Of a stretch of DNA of 55,028 nt, positions 33,870 through 41,646 are shown one piece after another (the stretch's first letter is position 1; each line of letters begins with the position of its first letter). The notes beneath the pieces are model-generated. The model was not told the DNA's origin, ran no database searches, and saw only the letters and a program-made list of their open reading frames with translations. Origin of the DNA: Polyangiaceae bacterium. GTDB taxonomy: Bacteria; Myxococcota_A; Polyangia; Polyangiales; Polyangiaceae. Location: assembly GCA_020846005.1 (NCBI GenBank), contig JADLEQ010000037.1, positions 1-55,028 of the forward strand. The letters run 5' to 3'. The translations under genes and the position numbers were made by a program.

Positions 33870-35564
33870 TCAGCCCGCGGCGCGGCGCGCGGGGAAGGCG
33901 AGTCGGAGCAGGGCCGCGAGCTCACGCGCGGAGCTGGGGCGATCCGCCGGCCGCTTCGCGAGGCAGGCCAGGACGGCGTCGTCGACGGCGGGCGGGATCC
34001 CGCGATCCGGGCGCGCCTCGCGCAGCGGGACGACGCGGGCGCGCTGGTGCAGCTCGAGGAGCTCCTGGCGGGTGCGCCCCGTGATCGGCAGCCGCCCGCT
34101 CAGCGCCTCGTACATCAGCACCCCGAACGCGTAGAGATCCGTCCGCGGATCTACGGTACCCCCCACGCACTGCTCGGGCGCCATGTACTCCGGGGTGCCC
34201 AGGGTGTAGCCCGTCTGGGTGAGGGTGTCCGCCTCGGAGAACTTGCTCATGCCGAAGTCGAGGACCTTCACCCCGCCGTCTTCGCAGAGGAACACGTTCG
34301 CCGGCTTCAGGTCCCGGTGCACGATCCCGAGGTCGTGCGCGGCGGCGAGCGCCTCGCAGACCGGGAGGAAGATCTCGATCGCCGCCGCGGCGTCCAGCGG
34401 GCCGCGGCGCTTCAGGCGCTCAGCGAGGCTGTGCCCGCGCATCAGCTCCATGACGACGAAGATCGAGCCGTCCGGCATCTGATCGAGGTCGAGCGTCTTG
34501 ACGACGTTCGGGTGCTCCAGCACCCCCTGGACCTGCGCCTCGCGGCGCAGCCGCGCCACCTCCGCAGCGTCGACCGCCGCCGCCCCGCGCAGCACCTTGA
34601 TGGCCACCTGCGTGCCGAGCGCGACGTGCTCCGCGGCGTAGACCGTCCCGATGCCCCCGGATCCGATGCGCTGCAGGATCCGGTACCTGCCGGCCAGCGT
34701 CGAGCCGGTGAGATCACCGGGCGCCACCCGCGCCTGCCCCCGCTGCTCCAGGCCGCGCTCCAGCCCGACGATGCGGTGACGCTGGAAGGTCTTCGCGGCC
34801 TGCTCCGCTCGCGCGCGATCTCGCGAGGCGCCCGCGACGTAGCCGAGCCCGGCGCCGACGGCGCACGAGATCGCCGCGGCCAACCAGTTGCCGGCGACGG
34901 CCACGGTGGCCCCGCTGGCGATTGCGCCGCCGATGGCGCCGGCCAAGGTGAGCCGGCGCTCGAGCGGTGGTCGCCACGCGACCTCGTAGACGCACCGGCC
35001 GGCGCTCTCGCTCAGGCACTCGGGGTGCGTCAGCGTCGCCTCCTCGAGCCCCCAGAGCCTGGGGAGCCCGCGGAGCTCTGCTTGCCGAGCGAGGCACAGC
35101 AGCCGGTCGGCCTGCTCCGCCTCGGTGTCGCCCCGCGGCGTGTAGACCAGCCGCGCGTGCGCGGGCCCGAGCGCCTCGACGTCCCACGCGCCGACGCGTG
35201 TCGACTCCGACGCGCTCGCGGCCAGGTGGCGGTAGGCGTCCTCCGGCGTCGACGACGCGCGCATGAGCCGGACGTAGGCGCCGAGGCTCTCGGGGTGGGT
35301 CATCCACGCGCCGTGGCTCGCGAGCTCGGCCTCGCCGAGCGCAGCGGCGAAAGCGGCGAGCGCACGCCGCGCGGCCGACACGCTGATCCACGCGGTGTCG
35401 TCGGCGACGGCGGCAGGCGGCAGCCCGCTGGTGGCGAGGAGCGCTCGCGCCGCCGGATCGCCGCGCTCGTCCCGCACCCGCAGCCAGTAGGGCTTCAGGC
35501 AGGTCGATCGCAGCTCCTCCCTGCCGAGGCCCACCGGGGGCAAGCTCCGCCGCTCGTCGCTCAC
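33870..35564 (-). CDS. Ser/Thr protein kinase with unusual N-terminal domain and membrane hairpin
   Basis: A 564-residue protein with the kinase domain at the C-terminus (about residues 292-555), the reverse of usual layouts. The kinase has IGSGGIGTVYAAE, VAIKVL, HRDLKPANV, VLDFGMSK and GTPEYMAPEQC, all intact. Residues 1-205 form a domain I do not recognise with confidence. It starts KPYWLRVRDERGDPAARALL, has a conserved-looking WISV, and later LTHPECLSESAGRCVYEV, and it may be a ligand- or lipid-sensing module. Between the two, about residues 210-250, a pair of hydrophobic segments (LAGAIGGAIASGATVAVAG and LAAAISCAVGAGLGYVAG) forms a hairpin that would leave both domains cytoplasmic. The start is GTG 35564. 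Confidence 0.85.
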   Translation of the reverse strand: MSDERRSLPPVGLGREELRSTCLKPYWLRVRDERGDPAARALLATSGLPPAAVADDTAWISVSAARRALAAFAAALGEAELASHGAWMTHPESLGAYVRLMRASSTPEDAYRHLAASASESTRVGAWDVEALGPAHARLVYTPRGDTEAEQADRLLCLARQAELRGLPRLWGLEEATLTHPECLSESAGRCVYEVAWRPPLERRLTLAGAIGGAIASGATVAVAGNWLAAAISCAVGAGLGYVAGASRDRARAEQAAKTFQRHRIVGLERGLEQRGQARVAPGDLTGSTLAGRYRILQRIGSGGIGTVYAAEHVALGTQVAIKVLRGAAAVDAAEVARLRREAQVQGVLEHPNVVKTLDLDQMPDGSIFVVMELMRGHSLAERLKRRGPLDAAAAIEIFLPVCEALAAAHDLGIVHRDLKPANVFLCEDGGVKVLDFGMSKFSEADTLTQTGYTLGTPEYMAPEQCVGGTVDPRTDLYAFGVLMYEALSGRLPITGRTRQELLELHQRARVVPLREARPDRGIPPAVDDAVLACLAKRPADRPSSARELAALLRLAFPARRAAG

Positions 35565-35633
35565 GCCGCGGAGCGTAGACCCGCGCTCGCGCGAGCGACA
35601 GGGGACCCCCGCCGCCCGGCGGCTCGGCGCGGG

Positions 35634-36398
35634 TCAGCGGGCGGGCGCGGCGACCCGCGCGAGGTCGAGCGCCGTGTCGGGGATCCCCGACAGATCCTCG
35701 AAGCTGGTGTCGGCCCCCACCACGGCCCCGAGCGCTTCGAGCGCCGCGCGCGCCTCGGCCCGCGCGTCCGGTCGTGCGCCGATCAGTCGCTCGACCGACG
35801 TGACGCCGTGGTCGCGGATCCCGCAGGGCACGATCCACGAGTAGAGCGACAGGTCGGTCGTCAGGTTGAGCGCGAAGCCGTGTAGCGTGACCCACCGCGA
35901 GATGCGGACGCCGATCGCGCCGAGCTTCGCCAGCCGTCCGCTCGCGTCCGCGCCGCCGAACCGCTCGGGGCGCTCCGCGTCGACCCAGAGCCCGATCAGG
36001 CCGTCGACCGGGCCGCCGTCGACGCCGTGGCGCGCCGCCGTGCGCCGCATCGTCTCCGTCAGGTCCCGGACCCAGCGCCGCACGTCCTGCCGATCGGGCG
36101 ACAGATCGACGATCGGATAGACGACGAGCTGGCCGGGCGCGTGCAGCGTCACGTCGCCGCCCCGCCCCGTCTCGACGAGATCGATGCCCACGCGCGCGAG
36201 CGCCTCCGCCGTCGCCAGGACGTGCGACGCGTCGGCGCCTCGCCCGAGCGTCACGACGGGCTCGTGCTCCAGCAGGAGCACGGTGTCGCCGGCCCGCCCC
36301 TCCTGGCGGGCCGCCTGGAGCGCGAGCTGCAGCTCGTGGACGGGAGCGTAGCGCCGCCGCCCGAGCCACCGCCCGGCGAAGTGTCGTCGTTCGCTCAC
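35634..36398 (-). CDS. lipB: Lipoyl(octanoyl) transferase LipB
   Basis: A 254-residue LipB, which transfers octanoate from ACP to lipoyl domains. Family signatures are LLEHEPVVTLGRGAD, TGRGGDVTLHAPGQLVVYPI, KLGAIGVRISRWVTLHGFAL (with the active lysine) and SWIVPCGIRDHGVTS (with the active cysteine). The start is GTG 36398, with no ATG nearby. It follows the HD-GYP regulator by 16 bases. lipA is not in the window. Confidence 0.95.
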   Translation of the reverse strand: MSERRHFAGRWLGRRRYAPVHELQLALQAARQEGRAGDTVLLLEHEPVVTLGRGADASHVLATAEALARVGIDLVETGRGGDVTLHAPGQLVVYPIVDLSPDRQDVRRWVRDLTETMRRTAARHGVDGGPVDGLIGLWVDAERPERFGGADASGRLAKLGAIGVRISRWVTLHGFALNLTTDLSLYSWIVPCGIRDHGVTSVERLIGARPDARAEARAALEALGAVVGADTSFEDLSGIPDTALDLARVAAPAR

Positions 36399-36414
36399 CG
36401 CGCCGCGCCGTCGC

Positions 36415-37923
36415 TCACTCGGGGACGTACCGCCCGGTCGCGCGGAGCTCGTCGCGCAGGCGATCGATGCGGTCGATGAACGTGCCGGCGAGGTCAGGGT
36501 CGAATTGTGAGCCGCTGCACCGCGTGATCTCCTCCACCGTCACCTCGTGCGGGAGCGCCTGCCGGTAGGCGCGATCCGTGGTCATGGCGTCGTACGTGTC
36601 GGCGACGGCGATGATGCGCGCGATGAGCGGGATGCCGTCGCGCTCCAGGCCGAGCGGATACCCCCGACCATCCCACCGCTCGTGGTGGAGGTAGACGCCA
36701 GGGATGACCGGCGCCAGGAACTTCACCGGATCGAGGATCTCCTTGCCGTACCCGGGATGGCGCTTGAAGGCGTCGTACTCGTCGGAGGTGAGCTTCCCCG
36801 GCTTGTTGAGGTTGAGCACGCAGCCGATCTTGCCGAGATCGTGCATGAGCGCCGACTGGTGCACGATCTCGATCTCGGCGGGCGACAGCCCGATCCACCG
36901 CGCGAGCGCCGTGGCGTACAGGGCGACTCGCTCCGAGTGCCCCGAGGTGTAGCGATCGAGCTTGTCGATCGCGTTCGCGAGGCCCTGGATCGTCTGCTGG
37001 AAGGTCGACTGCAGATCCTCGTAGAGGCGCGCGTTCTCGATCGCGGCGGCGGCTCGCGACGCGATCATGACCAACAGCTTGCGCTGCCCTTCGTCGAACC
37101 GGCGCGCCGGCGTGAGCGACGTGACCGCGATCCAACCGAGCAGTCGCTCGCGGACGCGCAGGGGCACCGTCATCAGGCTCGCCAGCCGTGGGGGGGGCTC
37201 GGCGAAGAGCGTCGCGCCTCGCGCTCCGTGCTCGAGGATCGGGTCGCCGCTCGCGAGCCGCTCCAGCACCGCGGGGGGCGCGAGCCGCCCGACCTCGCTC
37301 ACATCGATGGTCGCCTGCCGGGCCACGCTGCGCTCCATCCAACCGCCCGAGCCGTCCGCCAACCAGGTCGCGACCACGTCGGCGCCGAGCTCGGTGAGCC
37401 CGCTGTCGTCGATCGTCGCCACGACCTCGTCCATCGACAGGCTCGCCGCGATCGCCTCGCTCACCTTGTAGAGAGAGAGCGCCTCGCGCAGGCGGAGGTT
37501 CTCGGCGGCGAGGCGCCGCTTCTCCAGCCCACGCTGCACGACGTGGACGATCTCCTCGACCTTGAACGGCTTGAGGATGTAGTCGTACGCGCCGCGCTTC
37601 ATCGCGTCGATCGCGGTCTCGACGGTGCCGAAGCCTGTCATGATCACCGTCACCGTGGCGGGGTGCCGGCGCTCGACCTCGCGCAGCAGCTCGAGCCCGC
37701 CGACCCTCGGCATCTTGAGATCGCTGATGACCAGGTCGTAGCGCGCGCGATCCAGCTCGCCGAGGGCGGCGGCGCCGTCCTCCGCCGTCCGGACGGTGTA
37801 GCCCTCCATGCCGAGGAAATCCGCGAGCACGTCGCGGATGAACTTCTCGTCGTCCACGACCAGGATCCGCGGGCGCTCCTCGAGGATGCCCGGGGCCGCG
37901 GGCGCTGGGTCCGGGGAGGTCAT
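36415..37923 (-). CDS. Response regulator with REC, GAF and HD-GYP domains
   Basis: A 502-residue regulator. REC (about 18-135) has ILVVDDEKFIRDVL, phosphoacceptor Asp in YDLVISDLKMP, MTGFG and the lysine in YILKPF. A GAF domain spans about 155-300. HD-GYP (about 310-490) has TSGHSERVALYATALA, ALMHDLGKIG and HHERWDGRGYP, so the metal ligands of a cyclic-di-GMP phosphodiesterase are present; the later motif reads RCSGSQFDP instead of the common AGTQFDP. It probably degrades c-di-GMP in response to phosphorylation. No histidine kinase is adjacent. The ATG at 37923 is followed downstream by lipB. Confidence 0.93.
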   Translation of the reverse strand: MTSPDPAPAAPGILEERPRILVVDDEKFIRDVLADFLGMEGYTVRTAEDGAAALGELDRARYDLVISDLKMPRVGGLELLREVERRHPATVTVIMTGFGTVETAIDAMKRGAYDYILKPFKVEEIVHVVQRGLEKRRLAAENLRLREALSLYKVSEAIAASLSMDEVVATIDDSGLTELGADVVATWLADGSGGWMERSVARQATIDVSEVGRLAPPAVLERLASGDPILEHGARGATLFAEPPPRLASLMTVPLRVRERLLGWIAVTSLTPARRFDEGQRKLLVMIASRAAAAIENARLYEDLQSTFQQTIQGLANAIDKLDRYTSGHSERVALYATALARWIGLSPAEIEIVHQSALMHDLGKIGCVLNLNKPGKLTSDEYDAFKRHPGYGKEILDPVKFLAPVIPGVYLHHERWDGRGYPLGLERDGIPLIARIIAVADTYDAMTTDRAYRQALPHEVTVEEITRCSGSQFDPDLAGTFIDRIDRLRDELRATGRYVPE

Positions 37924-37936
37924 CGGCGAACCCCAC

Positions 37937-39754
37937 TCATAGCGCGGGCGAGCCGCGCCGTCTCAGGGCATCGACCCAACGCTCGAGCCGCTGGAGGGCG
38001 CCCGCGCGGCGAGGCTCCGCCGCCGCCTCGCTGGCCGGAGCCTCCAGACTCTCCACCACCGCCGCGAGGTCCGCCGCGAGCGGGCTCGTGATCCAGGCCG
38101 CGGCGTCGCCGCCCGCGGGGCGCAGCCCGGCGCGGTGCGCGAACGCGCGGTCGAGCGCGTGGCGCTCGAAGCAGTGACGATCGGTCGCTGCGGCGTCACG
38201 GGTTCCCGCGCCGACCACCGGCCAGCCCGCCGCGGCGAAGCGACCGAGCAGCGCGCGCGCGCCCGGGTCCGGGGTCGAGACGACGCCGAGCAGGCTCACT
38301 CCGGGTAGCGCCGCGAGCCGGCGGAACCGCAGGACCGCCGCCCCGGCGCGGAGCGCGCCCCCGCGCGGAGCGCGACCCCGGACGCCGAGGAGCCACGCCG
38401 CCTCGACGTGCTCGGCGGGTGCGCGCCACGCCTCCGCCACGAGCCCGCTCACCTGGGGCGGGAGCGACGAGGAGCGGGCGCCCGCGGCCCCGGGCACGGG
38501 CCGGTCGTGCGGCGGCTGGTCGCGCGCGCTCCCCGCCGCCGAGCCGTACACACGCGGGGCGGCGCGGGCGCCCGGCAGCACCAGGGCGAGCGCCTCGGTC
38601 TCCGAGGTGTGCGGCATCATGTCCAGCGGCGTGACCCGTGTGACCCGCAGGCCGAGCCGCGCGAGGTGCGCGAGGTCTCGCGCGAGCGTCACTGGGCTGC
38701 AGGACACGTACGCGACGGCGGAGGGACCGAGCTGCGCCAGGGCGTCGCGAGTCGCCGGCTCGAGGCCGCGCCGCGGCGGGTCCACGATCACCGCGTCGAC
38801 GCGCCGGTGCTCGCGAGCCAGCGCCGCGAGCGCGACGGCCGCCGGCAGCTCCATCACCTGGAGGCGCGCTCCGGGCGCGGCGCGCGCGGCAGCGGCGCTC
38901 ATCGGGTGCGACTCCACGGCGGTCACCCGCGCGCCGGCCGCCGCCAAGTGCACGCCGAGCGCCCCCGCGCCTGCGAAGGCGTCCACGACGTGTCGGTCGA
39001 CCACTCCACCGAGCGCCTCGGTGAGCTGCGCGCGGACCGCCTCCGCGAGCTGCCGTGCCTGCGCCGCGTTCGACTGCACGAACCCGCCGGGGACCGCGAG
39101 GTGCACGATCCCCGCGGCGTCGTCCGGCACCTGGGCGGGGCCCGCGATCACGCGCGGCGCCGCGCCGAGCACCCGGGCGGAGCCGGCCGCCCGCGTCGCG
39201 ACGGCGACGGTCGCGATGGTCGCGTCGGCCTCGCGGAGCGCGCGGGCGGCCTCGGCGAGGGCGCCCGCGCCCGGCACCCGCGCCTCGTCGAGGATCAGCG
39301 TGACGAGCACCCGATCGGCGCCTTCGCGGCTCGCGCGGCGCAGGTCGACCGCGAGCAGCGCCCCGCCCTCCGCCGAGCTCGCCACGAGCGCCTCCGGGGC
39401 GTGCGCGCTGGCGCCCAGCCGGCGCACCGCGGTCGCGGCGGCGCGCAGCGCGGGGTGCAGCACCCGGCACTCCGGGACGTCGACGACGACGTGCCCCTCG
39501 CGGGCGTAGAGCCCCAGCCGCGCGCCGGGCGCCGCCACGAGCTTCGCCCGCACGCGGAAGTCGGCGACGCTCGGCGACGGGACGACCTCGGCCACCTCCA
39601 CCCCGCCCAGCTCCGGGTACCGAGCGAGCTCCGCGGCGACGCGGGCGCGCTTGCGCGCGAGCTGCTCCGCCGCGTCGACGCCGATCCACGGGCAGCCGCC
39701 GCAGGCGGGCGCGTGCGGGCACTCGACGAGGGGTGGAGCCGCTCCGGCGCTCAA
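37937..39754 (-). CDS. TrmA-family RNA m5U methyltransferase with C-terminal extension
   Basis: A 605-residue protein. The iron-sulfur cysteines lie in ECPHAPACGGCPW and PECRVLHP. The methyltransferase core (about 210-400) has GGFVQSNAAQARQLA, VDAFAGAGALGVHLAAAG, DAVIVDPPRRGLEPATR and catalytic cysteine in YVSCSPVTLARDL. This is the RlmC/RlmD/TrmA pattern, so it likely methylates uridine in rRNA. After about residue 420 comes a 180-residue extension not found in typical relatives. Part of it (GRFAAAGWPVVGAG and ERHALDRAFAHRAGL) recalls the C-terminal half of RluA-type pseudouridine synthases without their catalytic Asp. The TTG start at 39754 overlaps the stop of the CPBP gene (TTGA). Confidence 0.85.
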   Translation of the reverse strand: MSAGAAPPLVECPHAPACGGCPWIGVDAAEQLARKRARVAAELARYPELGGVEVAEVVPSPSVADFRVRAKLVAAPGARLGLYAREGHVVVDVPECRVLHPALRAAATAVRRLGASAHAPEALVASSAEGGALLAVDLRRASREGADRVLVTLILDEARVPGAGALAEAARALREADATIATVAVATRAAGSARVLGAAPRVIAGPAQVPDDAAGIVHLAVPGGFVQSNAAQARQLAEAVRAQLTEALGGVVDRHVVDAFAGAGALGVHLAAAGARVTAVESHPMSAAAARAAPGARLQVMELPAAVALAALAREHRRVDAVIVDPPRRGLEPATRDALAQLGPSAVAYVSCSPVTLARDLAHLARLGLRVTRVTPLDMMPHTSETEALALVLPGARAAPRVYGSAAGSARDQPPHDRPVPGAAGARSSSLPPQVSGLVAEAWRAPAEHVEAAWLLGVRGRAPRGGALRAGAAVLRFRRLAALPGVSLLGVVSTPDPGARALLGRFAAAGWPVVGAGTRDAAATDRHCFERHALDRAFAHRAGLRPAGGDAAAWITSPLAADLAAVVESLEAPASEAAAEPRRAGALQRLERWVDALRRRGSPAL

Positions 39755-40359
39755 CGGGCCCCGTGGCGCGGCAGACGGAGCAGGCCGGGGCCGGTGCGCT
39801 CGAGCGCGTGCGGGTCGTGATCGCGGAGGAACGCCAGGTTGACCGCGTTGACCAGCGCGTGCGCGACGACCGGGCCCCAGAGCGAGCCGGTGAGCGCGTA
39901 GAGCGCGCCGAGCGCGATCCCCATCGCGCCCGCCCACACCGTCCACAGCCAGCCTCCGGCCCCCGGGACGCGGTGCAGCAGGCCGAACACGAGCGCCTGC
40001 GGCACGAGCCCGATCCACGGCAGCAGGACGCCGCGGAACACCAGCTCCTCGCCGACCGCGCTCGTCACCGCCAGGAGGAGGATCGCCGGCCCGCCCATGG
40101 CGCGGGCGAACGGCCGCAGGGCGTCGTGCAGCGCCCGCGCGCCGGCCAGCCGCCGCACCGACCAGCGCGTCCCGACGATCACCGCCGCGGCGAGCGCCAC
40201 GCCGAGCGCGATCCCGTACACGTGAGGCGTCGCGCCGTCGAGCGGCAGCCACGGATCCGGGTGCCGGAACGCCGAGGGGCGACCGAGCGCCTCCGCGAGC
40301 GCGACGGCGGCCGCGCCGAGCCCCGCGTAGACGAGAGCGAGGACCGTCCAGGCGCGCAC
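39751..40359 (-). CDS. CPBP-family intramembrane glutamic protease
   Basis: A 202-residue polytopic membrane protein. The catalytic motif GEELVFRGVLLPW (EExxxR type) lies near residue 103, followed by FGLLH and the final HALVNAVNLAF, the three conserved CPBP blocks. Other helices include VLALVYAGLGAAAVALAEAL and GIALGVALAAAVIVG. Members act as CAAX-type proteases or in bacteriocin immunity; the substrate here is unknown. The start is GTG 40359, divergent from the FliA-like sigma factor across an 80-base gap with an inverted repeat. Confidence 0.85.
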   Translation of the reverse strand: MRAWTVLALVYAGLGAAAVALAEALGRPSAFRHPDPWLPLDGATPHVYGIALGVALAAAVIVGTRWSVRRLAGARALHDALRPFARAMGGPAILLLAVTSAVGEELVFRGVLLPWIGLVPQALVFGLLHRVPGAGGWLWTVWAGAMGIALGALYALTGSLWGPVVAHALVNAVNLAFLRDHDPHALERTGPGLLRLPRHGAR

Positions 40360-40405
40360 GGGCGCACTATGCCACCGATCGGGGGCCCCGCCGGCGGTTC
40401 TCGCT

Positions 40406-40425
40406 CGACTCCGCGCCCGGAGTCG
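40406..40425. promoter_or_regulatory. Perfect 8-bp inverted repeat before the sigma factor
   Basis: CGACTCCG (40406-40413) and CGGAGTCG (40418-40425) flank CGCC, 14 bases before the GTG start of the FliA-like sigma gene. It could be an operator shared by the divergent genes or an mRNA hairpin limiting translation of the sigma factor. No Shine-Dalgarno sequence is clear between it and the start. Confidence 0.5.
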
Positions 40426-40439
40426 GGTGAGATCCGCCC

Positions 40440-41156
40440 GTGCCCGTGCCCGAGCTCGACGCCGCCGCCCGAGACGCGCTCGTCCACGAGAACCTCGACC
40501 TCGTGGACATCCTCGCCCGGCAGGTAGGCCGCCGCGTGGGATCGCACGTGCGCCTCGACGATCTCACGAGCTACGGGCACGAGGGGTTGCTCGACGCCTC
40601 GCGGCGCTTCGAGCCCGATCGGGGCGTCCCGTTCCGGGCGTTCGCGACGCTGCGCGTGCGCGGCGCGATGCTGGACGGCCTCCGCAAGGATCAGGCGCTC
40701 CCCCGGCGCGCGCACGAGCGCGTGCGCGCGATGCGCGCCGCGACGTTCGCGTCGGAGGGCGCGGTCGAGGATGTCTTCGTCTCGCGGGGCGTGGTGGTCG
40801 ACCGCGCGGCGGCGGACCGCGCGCTGGCGGACCACCTGGCCGGCATGGCGACGGCGATGGCCCTCGGCATCGTGTCCTCGGAGGGCGAGGGGGCCGACGC
40901 CGGCCGCGAAGGGCCGTCCTCGCCGGAGGAGCTGGTGGCCGGCGCCGAGCTCCGCGGCCTGCTGCTCGGGCTGGTCGGCGAGCTGCCCGAGGACGAGGCG
41001 ACGCTCGTGCGGCGCCACTACTTCGAGGGCGAGCGCTTCGACCTCGTGGCCGCCGAGCTCGGGCTGAGCAAGTCGTGGGCGAGCCGGCTGCACACCCGCG
41101 CGCTCGGGCGCCTCGGCAAGCGGCTCAAGGCGCGGTTCGCGCCCGACGATCTCTGA
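40440..41156 (+). CDS. FliA/WhiG-like (sigma-28-type) RNA polymerase sigma factor
   Basis: A 238-residue sigma factor. Region 2 is at about residues 12-85: LVHENLDLVDILARQVGRRV, HVRLDDLTSYGHEGLLDASR, then FEPDRGVPFRAFATLRVRGA with MLDGLRK. Region 4 is at about 180-235, with LPEDEATLVRRHYFEG and LGLSKSWASRLHTRALGRL. The region-3 part between them is rich in Ala/Gly/Glu and poorly conserved. The FRAFATLRVRGAMLDGLR string is typical of FliA-type factors, which serve flagellar, gliding, sporulation or secretion regulons. No flagellar genes are nearby, but a type III inner-rod-like gene follows 103 bases downstream. The start is GTG 40440. Confidence 0.87.
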   Translation: MPVPELDAAARDALVHENLDLVDILARQVGRRVGSHVRLDDLTSYGHEGLLDASRRFEPDRGVPFRAFATLRVRGAMLDGLRKDQALPRRAHERVRAMRAATFASEGAVEDVFVSRGVVVDRAAADRALADHLAGMATAMALGIVSSEGEGADAGREGPSSPEELVAGAELRGLLLGLVGELPEDEATLVRRHYFEGERFDLVAAELGLSKSWASRLHTRALGRLGKRLKARFAPDDL

Positions 41157-41173
41157 GCCGCGACCCCGAGGAG

Positions 41174-41233
41174 TCCTCGCGCAGCGCCCGAGCCCGCAGC
41201 TCGTCCTCGCGCGGCGCCTGAGCGCGCAACTCG
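41174..41233. repeat. Two tandem 30-bp direct repeats
   Basis: Units 41174-41203 and 41204-41233 agree at 26 of 30 positions and abut exactly. They lie between the sigma factor stop and the start of the inner-rod-like gene. The left edge also forms a 13-base near-perfect palindrome (41167-41179). They could be duplicated binding sites or a chance duplication; the frame is not coding. Confidence 0.65.
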
Positions 41234-41259
41234 CCGGCGTGCCGCGCCGAAGAGGGTCC

Positions 41260-41598
41260 ATGCGCGTCCACGGCCCCGTCCGCCCGAACCCCGAGCACAC
41301 CCCGCGAGCCTCCGCCCCGCGTCCCGCGTCGCGCCCCCCGGCGGCGCTCGCGGCCGACCCGCCACGCCCGGACGGCGCGTTCCGCCAGGCGCTGCGCACG
41401 CTCGGGCGTGAGCTGGATCGGGGAGAGGCGCTGATGGGCGGGGCGATCCGGGGCGGGCACCGCGACCTCTCGCCCGAGCGTTTGCTGGCGCTGCAGGCCG
41501 GGATCTACCGCTACACGGAGGCCGTCGACCTCGCCGCCAAGGTCGTCGACCGCGCAGGGAACGCCGCGAAGACCGTGCTCCAAGGCTCCGGCGGCTGA
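41260..41598 (+). CDS. Small protein resembling the type III secretion inner-rod subunit (SctI/YscI-like)
   Basis: A 112-residue protein. The first 40 residues are Pro/Ala/Arg-rich. The rest is helical and ends LSPERLLALQAGIYRYTEAV followed by DLAAKVVDRAGNAAKTVLQ. That C-terminal pattern (LLxLQxxxYxYxxxxxLAxKxVDxxxxxxKTxLQ) closely resembles SctI/YscI/HrpB inner-rod proteins of injectisomes, as I remember them. ATG 41260 follows AGAGG. No other secretion gene is in the window; the FliA-like sigma gene just upstream is the only possible functional partner. An unrelated helical protein is the alternative. Confidence 0.6.
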   Translation: MRVHGPVRPNPEHTPRASAPRPASRPPAALAADPPRPDGAFRQALRTLGRELDRGEALMGGAIRGGHRDLSPERLLALQAGIYRYTEAVDLAAKVVDRAGNAAKTVLQGSGG

Positions 41599-41646
41599 CG
41601 CCCGCGCGACGTTGCGCCCGCCCGCCGGGCGCCCGAGGATGACGAC

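Noticed and set aside
37937..40252. 771-codon reading of the methyltransferase frame as a fusion with the CPBP region
   Set aside because: The extra N-terminal part lies antisense-in-frame over the CPBP protease gene and has no motif. The overlap TTGA at 39751-39754 gives a better start.
41174..41233. 30-bp direct repeats considered as a two-repeat CRISPR or attachment site
   Set aside because: The units abut without a spacer, differ at four positions, and there is no integrase or cas gene.
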